Below, one piece after another: positions 1 through 6,472 of a DNA stretch of 9,939 nt. The position numbers were made by a program, and so were the translations under genes. Within the stretch, counting starts at the first letter, position 1. Every line of letters starts with the position of its first letter. Origin of the DNA: Croceibacterium_A sp039927815. Its GTDB lineage: Bacteria; Pseudomonadota; Alphaproteobacteria; Sphingomonadales; Sphingomonadaceae. The stretch covers positions 1-9,939 of the forward strand of contig JBDSUJ010000061.1 of assembly GCA_039927815.1 (NCBI GenBank), read 5' to 3'. The notes beneath the pieces are model-generated. The model was not told the DNA's origin, did no database searches, and saw only the letters and a program-made list of their open reading frames with translations.

Positions 1-111
1 GGCGAGCGCACCGTGAGTGGCCTCTGGGAGGTGATCGGAACGCTCGTCGATATCTTCCAACCCCGAGAATGCGCCAACTACTTCAGCTCTTGCGGATATG
101 ACCCAGACTGA
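1..111 (+). mobile_element. IS630-family transposase, C-terminal fragment (5' part outside window)
   Basis: The open frame entering at base 1 encodes 36 residues ending in TGA at 109-111. It reads GERTVSGLWEVIG at the start and ECANYFSSCGYD near the end. The ECANYF-x-x-x-GYD tail is the typical C-terminus of IS630-family DDE transposases, usually reading ANYFAAAGYD in alphaproteobacteria. No catalytic residue is visible because the DDE core lies upstream of the window, so I cannot tell whether the copy is intact. The sequence after the stop (111-126) ends in a TA dinucleotide at 125-126, which could be the TA target of an IS630 element, but without the left end the boundary is a guess. It lies on the 3' side of the tRNA-Ser gene. 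Confidence 0.8.
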
Positions 112-399
112 TCAGAAACCGCTCTAAGCGACCGGGCGTACCCCCCTGCCATTGAAGGGGAATCGGCATTTGTGGCCAGGTGTACCCCTCGAGCGCGACA
201 GCGAGGCCAAATAGCCAGCGCCCTCGGTGTCGGACGGGAAGCGGCGGCCCTCAAGATCATCGCTTGGACGCTTTTGGGCCGACCGCGAACGTTGGCCTTG
301 ACGGCGGCGCTACCAACGCCCTGCTGCTCAGCCGTCGGTCATTGGGATGTGGATCAGGCAACCGCCGTGCGCAAATATATCAAGCAGATCAAAGCAACG
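112..399. other. Intergenic stretch with no recognised gene
   Basis: About 290 bp lie between the transposase stop and the 3' end of tRNA-Ser. Short open frames exist on both strands (for example 172-438 plus and 78-260 minus), but none has a recognisable domain, a good ribosome binding site or a convincing conserved motif. The plus frame ends in a peptide that is simply the complement of the tRNA T-arm. The first bases after 111 may include the terminal inverted repeat of the IS630 element. Bases 366-399 are noticeably more AT-rich than the surroundings. I see no T-tract terminator for the tRNA here. Confidence 0.5.
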
Positions 400-492
400 T
401 GGCGGAGACGGAGGGATTCGAACCCTCGATACCAGTAATCCCGGTATGACGGTTTAGCAAACCGTTGGTTTCAGCCACTCACCCACGTCTCC
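400..492 (-). tRNA. tRNA-Ser (anticodon GCU), CCA encoded
   Basis: Read on the minus strand, the gene starts GGAGACG at 492-486 and its acceptor strand pairs perfectly with CGTCTCC at 410-404. The discriminator G is at 403 and an encoded CCA at 402-400. The T-arm is GAGGG-TTCGAAT-CCCTC. The anticodon arm is ACGGT-TTGCTAA-ACCGT, with GCT at 458-456, so it decodes AGC and AGU. A long variable arm with a TACC/GGTA stem is present, as expected for a class II serine tRNA. It is 93 nt with CCA and 90 nt without. All parts fit and there is no sign of damage. Confidence 0.97.
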
Positions 493-520
493 GGACAGCG
501 GCAGCGCTGAGCGCGGGCGG

Positions 521-549
521 GCTATAACGGCGGGCGATGGGCATCGCAA
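521..549 (-). promoter_or_regulatory. Candidate sigma70-type promoter of tRNA-Ser
   Basis: On the minus strand there is TTGCGA (549-544), a 17-bp spacer, then TATAGC (526-521). Each hexamer matches the TTGACA/TATAAT consensus at 4 of 6 positions. The bases after the -10 are GC-only (GCCCGCCCG), the kind of GC-rich discriminator typical of stringently controlled stable-RNA promoters. Transcription would start about 20-25 nt upstream of the mature tRNA 5' end at 492. This is inferred from position and spacing only. Confidence 0.5.
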
Positions 550-674
550 GGGCTCGCGCGGTGTGTCTGCGCGGACTCGCTCCATCGCGAAACGGACTCG
601 GCTGGACGCGCATTCATTGCCGCTTCACCGCAAGGGGAATCTTCTTGGCTGCGGACGCTGAGGGAACCCATGTC

Positions 675-1430
675 ATGCTAATGCACTTCGCCGCCGCTTG
701 CCGCCGCTCCGCCATCGGGGTGGCTGTCGCGCTTGCTGCCATTTGCGCCGCGCCGCCTGCGTTCGCCCAAGCGATGCAGACCATCGATCCCAGCGCATCA
801 GCCAATGGCGACCTGGCTGCTGCCCCGCCCGCGGCCCCCGCCGCGCCCGACGTGCCGAGCCAGGGCATGCCGGCTGTCACCAGTCCCGTTCCGTCGGTCG
901 CGGCCGGCCAGACGGTAGTGCCGCCGCCGGTTACGGCCGCGCAAGGCGAGACGTACAAGCAGGACGATTTGATCGGTGCGGCCGAGGGCGTGTTCGGCAA
1001 AGGTGCCGAGGGGCTCGCGCGGCTGATCCAGGACGTGCTCAAGAAGCAAGGCGAGCCCAATGCCTACATCGTCGGGCGCGAGGCCGGCGGGGCGTTTATT
1101 GTCGGCGCGCGTTACGGCTCGGGCACGTTGTTCCACAAAGTCGAAGGCCAGCGCCCGGTGTACTGGACCGGCCCGTCGGTCGGTTTCGATGTTGGCGCCA
1201 ACGCCGGCAGCACGTTCGTGCTCGTCTACAACCTGTTCAATACCGACGACTTGTATGAGCGCTTCCCGGCGGGCGAGGGGCAACTCTACGTCGTGGGCGG
1301 GTTCAACGTGAGCTACGTTCGCCGGGGCAATGTGGTGCTGATCCCGATCAGGGTGGGTGCCGGCCTGCGTGTGGGGGTGAACGCGGGCTACCTCAAGTTC
1401 ACCCGCAAGCACGAATGGCTGCCGTTCTGA
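675..1430 (+). CDS. eipA: EipA-family (DUF1134) periplasmic envelope integrity protein
   Basis: The product is 251 aa. Residues 1-32 form a Sec signal peptide: basic CRRS, a hydrophobic run, then AFAQ with cleavage after AFA or AFAQ. Residues about 35-90 are a low-complexity Pro/Ala/Val linker. Residues about 93-251 are the DUF1134 domain, with landmarks YIVGREAGGAFIVGARYGSG, YWTGPSVGFDVG, LVYNL, VVGGF, VLIPIRVGAG and NAGYLKFT near the end. In Brucella abortus this family (EipA) is a periplasmic beta-barrel-fold protein needed for cell-envelope integrity, and a similar role is inferred here. I chose ATG 675 because GAGGG lies about 10 nt upstream and it places the signal peptide at the N-terminus. 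The frame is open from 537, but that would add 46 uncharacteristic residues. The gene stands alone, with the divergent tRNA-Ser upstream and 90 bp to the next gene. Confidence 0.9.
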   Translation: MLMHFAAACRRSAIGVAVALAAICAAPPAFAQAMQTIDPSASANGDLAAAPPAAPAAPDVPSQGMPAVTSPVPSVAAGQTVVPPPVTAAQGETYKQDDLIGAAEGVFGKGAEGLARLIQDVLKKQGEPNAYIVGREAGGAFIVGARYGSGTLFHKVEGQRPVYWTGPSVGFDVGANAGSTFVLVYNLFNTDDLYERFPAGEGQLYVVGGFNVSYVRRGNVVLIPIRVGAGLRVGVNAGYLKFTRKHEWLPF

Positions 1431-1454
1431 CTGGCACGCCGGCCCGCAAGAATT

Positions 1455-1474
1455 GTTTAGCGGGGTAAACCCGC
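1455..1474. repeat. Short inverted repeat / alternative hairpins between eipA and the aminotransferase
   Basis: GTTTA (1455-1459) and TAAAC (1466-1470) form a perfect inverted repeat around GCGGGG. Overlapping it, GCGGG (1460-1464) and CCCGC (1470-1474) could pair around GTAAA. The two pairings exclude each other. No T-tract follows, so a simple intrinsic terminator is unlikely. It could be an operator or a weak RNA element upstream of the aminotransferase, or chance. Confidence 0.3.
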
Positions 1475-1520
1475 CCGATTGAATCTTGCCGCCGGGCAAC
1501 GTCGTCGGCATTGCGCCGCG

Positions 1521-2693
1521 ATGCTCGACAGACTCGCTCAACAACCGGCCGACGCGCTGCTGGCGCTTATCAAGCTTCATGACGCCGACCCGCGTCCGGA
1601 CAAGATCGACCTCGGCGTGGGGGTTTACCGCACCGGGCAGGGCGACACGCCGGTGTTCGGGGCGATCAAGGCGGCCGAGGCCAGGCTGGTCGCGGAGCAG
1701 ACGTCCAAGGCCTATCTCGGCCCCGAAGGCGATATGGGGTTCGTCCATGCGCTGGTGCCTTATGTCTTTGGCGAACAGGCCGATACGGCGCGGATCGAAG
1801 GAATGCAGACCCCCGGCGGCACGGGCGGGGTGCGGCTGGCGCTGGCGATGGCGCAGCGCGCGGGTGTTCGCCGCATTCTGATGGGGGTGCCGAGCTGGCC
1901 CAACCACGCGCAGATCGTCGCCGATCTCGGACTCGAGCTGGTCACCTTTCGCCATTCAACGGATGATGGCCTGGCGGACCTGGAGGCGCTGCGGTCGGCG
2001 CTCGCTGGCGGGCAGGATGGTGACGCGGTGCTGTTGCACGGGTGCTGCCACAATCCGACCGGGGTCGACTATACCGCCGACCAGTGGGCACAAATCGCGC
2101 GGGTGCTGGCCGATGGCCCGGTACTGCCGGTCATCGATCTCGCTTATCAGGGCCTGGGCGAAGGCATGGAACAGGACGCGGCCGGCACGCGCGGCGTGCT
2201 CGCGGCGGTGGGCGAGGCGTTGGTCGCTTATAGCTGCGACAAGAACTTCGGCCTCTATCGCGACCGCGTCGGCGCATTCTTCATGCAGGTCGCCAACCCC
2301 GCGGACTTGCCCAAGGTTCTGTCCAACGGCCATGCGCTGGCGCGGGCGAACTGGTCGATGCCGCCCGACCACGGCGCCGCCGCGGTCCGCATCGTGCTGG
2401 AAGACCAAAGCCTGACCGCACAGTGGCAGGATGAGCTCGACCAGATGCGCGCGCGCATCCGCTCGGTCCGCGCGGCGCTCGGTGAGGCGGGGCGTGCCGG
2501 GACAATCGACCTGACGCCTTATGCGCGCCAGCACGGCATGTTCGCGATGCTCCCGCTGTCGCCGGAGCAGATCCTGGCTCTGCGCGACGATCACGGGATT
2601 TACATGGCCGGATCCGGCCGCATCAATGTCGCCGGATTGACGGCGGGCAACTTGCCCAAGTTCGTCGCCGCGCTGGCAGCTGTGACGGGCTGA
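1521..2693 (+). CDS. Aspartate/aromatic amino acid aminotransferase (class I, AspC/TyrB type)
   Basis: This 390-aa PLP enzyme of fold type I, family I-alpha, transfers the amino group between aspartate or aromatic amino acids and 2-oxoglutarate in the cytoplasm. The usual AspC/TyrB landmarks are present: LGVGVY at 31-36, the TPGGTGG loop at 97-103, Trp126 in PSWPNH, Asn178 in NPTG, Asp206 and Tyr209 binding the cofactor, Lys241 (Schiff base) in SCDKNFGLY, Arg249, Arg275 in RANWSMPP (equivalent to Arg292, which binds the distal carboxylate) and Arg367 in SGRINVAGL (equivalent to Arg386, alpha-carboxylate). The length matches the family (about 390-400). ATG 1521 fits the family N-terminus; a TTG 42 bases earlier is in frame but less likely. 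No clear Shine-Dalgarno is seen. Ser257 of the usual SYSK motif is replaced by Asp. Substrate preference, aspartate or tyrosine/phenylalanine, cannot be settled from sequence. Confidence 0.93.
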   Translation: MLDRLAQQPADALLALIKLHDADPRPDKIDLGVGVYRTGQGDTPVFGAIKAAEARLVAEQTSKAYLGPEGDMGFVHALVPYVFGEQADTARIEGMQTPGGTGGVRLALAMAQRAGVRRILMGVPSWPNHAQIVADLGLELVTFRHSTDDGLADLEALRSALAGGQDGDAVLLHGCCHNPTGVDYTADQWAQIARVLADGPVLPVIDLAYQGLGEGMEQDAAGTRGVLAAVGEALVAYSCDKNFGLYRDRVGAFFMQVANPADLPKVLSNGHALARANWSMPPDHGAAAVRIVLEDQSLTAQWQDELDQMRARIRSVRAALGEAGRAGTIDLTPYARQHGMFAMLPLSPEQILALRDDHGIYMAGSGRINVAGLTAGNLPKFVAALAAVTG

Positions 2694-2695
2694 TC

Positions 2696-3235
2696 GTGGA
2701 TCGCCAGCCGGTCCTTGAAGGGGAGCGGCTGCTGCTAAGGCCGCTGCGGGGGGAGGACTGGGCCGCGCTGTTCGCAGTCGCGTCGGATCGCGAATTGTGG
2801 GCCAGGCACCCGGCGCACGATCGCTGGCGCGAGCCGGTGTTCCGCGCGTTTTTCGATGATGCGCTGGCGAACGCGGGCGCATTGGTTGTGATCGAAAAAG
2901 CGAGCGACGCGGTCGTCGGCTCGTCACGCTTTCAAGGGTACGATGCGACTGACGGAGGCTCGGTCGAGATCGGCTGGACCTTCCTTGCCCGCCGCTTATG
3001 GGGCGGCGGATACAACGCCGAAATGAAGCGGCTGATGCTGGCGCACGCTTTGGCCGTCGTGGAGCGGGTGCTGTTCCGGGTCGGTGAGGACAACGTGATT
3101 TCGCGCGGGGCGATGCACAACATCGGTGCGCGCCTGACCGACCAGATCGACATAACCGAGCTGGCCGGGGTGCCGGTCCGACATGTTATCTATGAGATTA
3201 CGCGGGAAAGCTTCGCGCAGGGGCCGTTGGCCTAA
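2696..3235 (+). CDS. GNAT-family N-acetyltransferase (RimJ/RimL-like)
   Basis: The protein is 179 aa and starts with GTG two bases after the aminotransferase stop, so the two are very likely co-transcribed. The opening LEGERLLLRPLRGEDW (residues 7-22) is the standard start of RimJ/RimL-type acetyltransferases. EIGWTFLARRLWGGGYNAEMK (91-111) contains the central strand and the acetyl-CoA pyrophosphate loop (RRxWGGGY). VGEDNVISRGAMHNIGAR (129-146) corresponds to the NxxSxRAxEKIG helix that completes the fold, here in a slightly degenerate form. The acceptor substrate is unknown; relatives modify ribosomal protein N-termini, small amines or antibiotics. Its TAA overlaps the stop of the convergent ribE by 4 bp, leaving no room for a terminator. 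Confidence 0.85.
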   Translation: MDRQPVLEGERLLLRPLRGEDWAALFAVASDRELWARHPAHDRWREPVFRAFFDDALANAGALVVIEKASDAVVGSSRFQGYDATDGGSVEIGWTFLARRLWGGGYNAEMKRLMLAHALAVVERVLFRVGEDNVISRGAMHNIGARLTDQIDITELAGVPVRHVIYEITRESFAQGPLA

Positions 3236-3852
3236 CCGGCTCTGAAGCTTTCCAGGCGCTGCAGGTAGCGGGCGACCGTATCGATCTCGAGATTGACCTC
3301 CGCGCCTTGTTCGATTTCGCCGAGGGTAGTCATTTCGCCGGTGTGCGGGATAACGTTTAGCCCGAAGCAGACCGATCCGTCACTGCGATCCTCGACCGCG
3401 TTGACCGTCAGCGACACCCCGTCGAGCGCGATCGAGCCCTTCTCGGCAATAAAGCGGGCCAGCTTCGGCGGGGCATGGATCGTCAGCTGGGTGGAGCCGC
3501 CATCGGGCTGCCAATCGTCGACCTTGCCGACCGCGTCGACGTGACCGGTGACGATATGGCCCCCGAGCTCATCGCCGACCTTGAGTGCGCGTTCCAGATT
3601 GAGCGAACGGCCGGCGTGCCACATATCCCGGGCCGTGCGGGCGATAGTTTCGTGCGAGACATCGACCGCGAACCACGCCTTGCCCGGCTGACCGCCCCGC
3701 TCCACCACGGTCAGACACACGCCCGAGCAGGCAACCGAGGCGCCGATTGCCAAGTCCGCCGGATCGAACGGGCAGGCCACGGTCACGCGCAAGTCGCCGT
3801 GATCCTCGACTTTGTCGATTGTGCCGGTGGCGGTCACGATCCCGGTGAACAT
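3232..3852 (-). CDS. ribE: Riboflavin synthase, alpha subunit
   Basis: The 206-aa product catalyses the last step of riboflavin synthesis, the dismutation of two 6,7-dimethyl-8-ribityllumazine molecules into riboflavin and a pyrimidinedione. The internal duplication typical of the family is clear. Repeat one begins MFTGIVTATGTI and carries SGVCLTV (43-49). Repeat two begins GGHIVTGHVDAVGKV (97-111) and carries LDGVSLTVN (143-151), NVIPHT (166-171) and a C-terminal DTVARYLQRL helix. Length is normal (200-215). ATG at 3852-3850 follows the ribD stop with no gap (TAG-ATG), indicating translational coupling. It ends in TAG overlapping the stop of the convergent GNAT gene. The symbol ribE is used here; the Escherichia coli equivalent is called ribC or ribE. 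No ribBA or ribH follows. Confidence 0.97.
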   Translation of the reverse strand: MFTGIVTATGTIDKVEDHGDLRVTVACPFDPADLAIGASVACSGVCLTVVERGGQPGKAWFAVDVSHETIARTARDMWHAGRSLNLERALKVGDELGGHIVTGHVDAVGKVDDWQPDGGSTQLTIHAPPKLARFIAEKGSIALDGVSLTVNAVEDRSDGSVCFGLNVIPHTGEMTTLGEIEQGAEVNLEIDTVARYLQRLESFRAG

Positions 3853-4824
3853 CTAGCGCCTCTCCTTGTCCACCCGGTGGTAGACTTCGAGCGTATCGCT
3901 GCCAAGCCGGCGGCTGTCGGCCTGGGTCCAGCCGGCGGGCACTCCGCCGGGGCCTGGTTCGCGAAAGGCGGCGATCCCGTCACCGAACTCCACCGCAGAG
4001 CGGTAAATCAGCAGGCGATCAGCCAGGTCCCGATCGAGAAACGCCGCCGCGGTTCGCGCCCCGCCTTCGACGAACAGGTATTGCCAGCCGCGCCCGGCAA
4101 TCTCGGCCGGATCGGCCAGCGCGGCCCACCCGGCCGGCGCCGTGCGCCGGGTCAGGACCAGCTTGTCCGGGCTCCGCTCGGCCAGCCCGGGCAAGCGAAC
4201 ATCGAGCGCCGGGGCGTCGGTCCGCAAGGTCGCGCCGCCGACCAGGATCGCGTCGGCGCGGGCCCGCTCGCGGTGGACGTGGGCACGCGCGGGTTCTCCG
4301 GTGATCCATTTGCTGGTTCCGTCGGGTCGGGCGACGAAGCCATCGGCGGTTAGCGCGAGCTTGAGCGTAACCTCCGGCCGATCATGTCCCGAGCGCATCA
4401 GGTAACCCGCAAGACTGGCCCGGCAGCCCGGATCGTCAACGATCACGACATCGGCTCCGCCGGCCCTGAGTTGCGCTGCCCCAGTGCCAAGCGTGCGAGG
4501 GTCTGGATCGCCAACGCCGATGACAACCCGCGCCACGCCGGCGGCGGCGATTACATCGGCGCATGCCGGACCGCGTGCGCTGACGTGCGCGCATGGCTCC
4601 AGCGAGACGTAGAGGGTTGAGCCGCGCGCGGCCTGGCCGGCCTGGGCCAATGCGGCCGCTTCGGCATGCGGCCGACCGCCCGGTTGAGTCCAGCCGCGTC
4701 CGACCACCTTGCCACCGCGGACGAGGATCGCGCCGACCGCGGGATTGGGACGACTCAGCGGGCGGGCCCGTTCGGCGAGGGCGGCGGCGGCCGTCAGCCA
4801 GCGCGCGTCCTGGCTATCGCTCAC
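3853..4824 (-). CDS. ribD: Bifunctional riboflavin biosynthesis protein RibD (deaminase/reductase)
   Basis: RibD deaminates diaminohydroxy-phosphoribosylaminopyrimidine and then reduces the ribose side chain using NADPH. The N-terminal cytidine-deaminase-like domain (about 1-145) has NPAVGAILV, the zinc ligand and catalytic Glu in PHAEAAAL (His53, Glu55), and zinc cysteines 78 and 88 in LEPCAHVSARGPAC. The C-terminal reductase domain (about 150-323) has LKLALTADGFVA, SKWITG, DAILVGGATLRTD and the VEGGARTAAAFL motif. I prefer GTG at 4824 (323 aa), because VSDSQDARWL matches the usual RibD N-terminus. The frame is open up to ATG 4893, but that would overlap the upstream gene by 80 bp instead of 11. 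The zinc loop lacks the usual GRTPPC and has one extra residue between the cysteines. No FMN riboswitch lies directly upstream because ribD is internal to the run. Confidence 0.93.
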   Translation of the reverse strand: MSDSQDARWLTAAAALAERARPLSRPNPAVGAILVRGGKVVGRGWTQPGGRPHAEAAALAQAGQAARGSTLYVSLEPCAHVSARGPACADVIAAAGVARVVIGVGDPDPRTLGTGAAQLRAGGADVVIVDDPGCRASLAGYLMRSGHDRPEVTLKLALTADGFVARPDGTSKWITGEPARAHVHRERARADAILVGGATLRTDAPALDVRLPGLAERSPDKLVLTRRTAPAGWAALADPAEIAGRGWQYLFVEGGARTAAAFLDRDLADRLLIYRSAVEFGDGIAAFREPGPGGVPAGWTQADSRRLGSDTLEVYHRVDKERR

Positions 4825-5248
4825 CCGGTGTCCGGAGCGGCGCGGGGGGCGGCTTGGGATCGTCGGCATATTGCTTCTCGAGCGCATCGACATCGAGCCC
4901 GCTAGCGCGCCCGAGCGTGCGGAAAAATTGCTTGCGCCGTTCTTCGGCGGCCGCCAGTTCAGCCTGGAGCTTCAATTGCTTGACCTGGTTGGCTTTGTTT
5001 GAGGCGACGATCTGCGCGTCGCTCCGCTTGGGATCGAAGGTCGTGATATAGGTGATCTTGGGGGGGCGCGGATCGGCCCGCTCGCTCTTGGTCGGCACGA
5101 ACAGGACTATCATGGCGAACGTCGCCGCCACCGACACACCGAGGATACGCCAGCGATAGGGGTTGGGCTTTTGCCATTCGTGCACCAGGTCGCCGATCGC
5201 GCCCTTGGGCGACACTTCGCGCCAGAAACCCATGCGTTTGAGCGGCAT
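4814..5248 (-). CDS. Uncharacterised single-pass membrane protein, 144 aa
   Basis: I do not recognise a named family. The protein has a polar N-terminus containing GFWREVSPKGAIGDLV and HEWQKPNPYRWR, one hydrophobic segment at about 34-52 (ILGVSVAATFAMIVLFV), a PPKITYITTFDP stretch, then a charged Ala/Glu/Lys/Gln-rich helix at about 76-112 that may be a coiled coil, and a Pro-rich tail PKPPPAPLRTPGER. Positive residues (KRMGFWR, YRWR) before the membrane segment suggest a cytoplasmic N-terminus with the long C-terminal part in the periplasm. ATG 5248 (MPLKRMGFW) or ATG 5233 (MGFW) are both possible and no strong ribosome site separates them. Its end overlaps ribD by 11 bp and it follows the metallopeptidase by 70 bp. 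From memory, similar proteins are found beside ribD in sphingomonads; this needs a search. Confidence 0.75.
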   Translation of the reverse strand: MPLKRMGFWREVSPKGAIGDLVHEWQKPNPYRWRILGVSVAATFAMIVLFVPTKSERADPRPPKITYITTFDPKRSDAQIVASNKANQVKQLKLQAELAAAEERRKQFFRTLGRASGLDVDALEKQYADDPKPPPAPLRTPGER

Positions 5249-5318
5249 GGACCGAAGATAGGCGCTGCTCGCCCCTCGCGCCAGTGTCGGCGTACGATGC
5301 GCGGAACAGGTGACCGCG

Positions 5319-6041
5319 CTAGCCGAACGCGGCGTAAAGCCCGCGCCCTTCACGCTTGAGCCACGCGTCGGCTTCGCCGATCTCGCCGTCGTACAGCTGG
5401 CCAAGCAAGGTGTGGAACGCAGGCGAATGATCGAAATGCACCAGATGGGCGACCTCGTGCGCCACGACCGAGCGCCGAACTGGGTCGGGCGCCTGGACCA
5501 GCCGCCAGTTTATGCGGATGCAGCCTTTGCCCGAGCACGAGCCCCAGCGGCGCTGGGCGCGGGACAGGCGCAGGACCGGCTGCGCGACATCCGCGCGGGC
5601 GCAATAATCGGCGAGATCGGCCGCCAGCAATCGCAGCGCTTCGCCTTCCAGCCAGCGGCGCAGGCGCGGTCCGACCGTTTCAGCTGGCCCGCCTACGGCG
5701 ATCAGGCCATCGCCGATACTGGGTCGCCGTGGGTGGCGCGCGTCCCAGGCGATCGCCAGCGCCTCGCCGCGATACCCGACCGTCCCACCAACTGCCGGCG
5801 GCGCCGCCACCGGCACTGCCGCGAGCTGGTGTTCGAGCCATGTCCGGCGGCTGTCGACGAAAACCATCGCATCGATCGTCCGGCCCCACGTCGGCAGGGT
5901 GATCCTCACCTCGCTGCCATCTGGCGCGAGCCGCATCGTCAGGCGCCGCGCGCGCGCATGGCGGCGGATCGCGACGGGCAAGGTGCGCCCGCCGATCTCG
6001 ACGCTCGGATCGCGCGTCGCGGCGCGCAGCCACTCGATCAT
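5319..6041 (-). CDS. YgjP-type (M48-related, DUF45) zinc metallopeptidase
   Basis: This 240-aa protein belongs to the YgjP/DUF45 family of SprT-like metal-dependent hydrolases. The N-terminal half has RRHARARRLTMRLAPDG (27-42), matching the R-x-S-R-R-x-x-x-R-I family start. The family core RRWGSCSGKGCIRINWRL is at 164-181. The active site is HEVAHLVHFDHSPAFH (195-210), with zinc ligands His195 and His199, catalytic Glu196 and a third ligand candidate His205. No signal peptide is visible, so it is probably cytoplasmic. Substrates are unknown; in Escherichia coli and other genomes the relatives are often linked to restriction or repair genes, which is not the case here. ATG 6041 overlaps the upstream stop as ATGA and has AAGG a few bases before it, supporting this start and translational coupling. 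Confidence 0.9.
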   Translation of the reverse strand: MIEWLRAATRDPSVEIGGRTLPVAIRRHARARRLTMRLAPDGSEVRITLPTWGRTIDAMVFVDSRRTWLEHQLAAVPVAAPPAVGGTVGYRGEALAIAWDARHPRRPSIGDGLIAVGGPAETVGPRLRRWLEGEALRLLAADLADYCARADVAQPVLRLSRAQRRWGSCSGKGCIRINWRLVQAPDPVRRSVVAHEVAHLVHFDHSPAFHTLLGQLYDGEIGEADAWLKREGRGLYAAFG

Positions 6042-6472
6042 GCCTTGGGCCATTCGACGATGTGGTGTTCGATCGGACCGGCATCGGTTTCGCTGATGAC
6101 GCGTCCCGCAACGCTCGCCCCGGCGTGGATCATCGCTACGTTGCTTCCGGTCAGTAACGGATGCCACGCGGGGATCGGCCTGCCGTCGGCCCGCCGGCGA
6201 TAAGCGCAGCTGTCGGGCAACCAGCTCACCTGCGCAACCAGTTGCGGGGTCAGCCGCAGGCAATCGGGTACAAACGCCTTGCGGTTGCGGTAATCGCCGC
6301 AGCGCGCGGACGCGGTGTCGAGCAAGCGGCACGCGACGTTGGTTTCGGTCACTTCGCCGGTTTCGTCATCCTCCAGCTTATGCAGGCAGCAGCGCCCACA
6401 GCCATCGCACAGCGCTTCCCATTCGGGCCGGTCGAGCGCTTCGAGCGGCAGCTCCCAGAAACGCTCCCTCAC
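6038..6472 (-). CDS. YcgN/UPF0260-family cysteine-cluster protein
   Basis: The 144-aa protein aligns by eye with YcgN (UPF0260, YkgJ-like zinc- or iron-cluster family). It begins FWELPLEALDRPEWEALCDGC, followed by the CxxCxxCC cluster (Cys22, 25, 28, 29) with LHKLEDDETGE. Further conserved cysteines are at 48 (TNVACRLL), 58, 71 (PDCLRLT) and 89 (DSCAY), followed by PAWHPLLTGS (101-110). Eight cysteines point to bound metal or an Fe-S cluster, but the biochemical role is unknown. GTG at 6472 is the start because GTGA overlaps the SCO stop by 4 bp and the family N-terminus follows at once; longer in-frame extensions would run antisense-like through SCO. It sits between SCO and the metallopeptidase in a tightly overlapping run. 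Confidence 0.9.
   Translation of the reverse strand: MRERFWELPLEALDRPEWEALCDGCGRCCLHKLEDDETGEVTETNVACRLLDTASARCGDYRNRKAFVPDCLRLTPQLVAQVSWLPDSCAYRRRADGRPIPAWHPLLTGSNVAMIHAGASVAGRVISETDAGPIEHHIVEWPKA

Noticed and set aside
172..449. Two overlapping plus-strand open frames ending in peptides like RRRRDSNPRY and EGFEPS
   Set aside because: The C-terminal peptides are translations of the antisense T-arm of tRNA-Ser, a well-known false-gene signature; the rest has no recognisable domain or ribosome site.
537..674. N-terminal extension of eipA to 537
   Set aside because: It would bury the signal peptide 46 residues inside the protein and overlap the tRNA promoter; ATG 675 has a ribosome site.
798..2927. 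Long minus-strand open frames opposite eipA, the aminotransferase and GNAT (385 and 323 codons)
   Set aside because: They are GC-bias shadows: low-complexity Arg/Ala/Gly/His composition, no motifs, and the plus-strand genes carry complete conserved domains.
3475..4353. 292-codon plus-strand frame across ribE and ribD
   Set aside because: Antisense to two complete enzymes with intact motifs; its own composition shows no domain.
4825..4893. Upstream ATG codons of ribD at 4893 and 4869
   Set aside because: They would add residues that do not resemble the family N-terminus and would enlarge the overlap with the upstream gene; GTG 4824 fits better.
4825..5318. FMN riboswitch upstream of ribD
   Set aside because: The DNA upstream is coding for the membrane protein and the 70-bp gap beyond it is too short and lacks the RFN pairing pattern as far as I can see.
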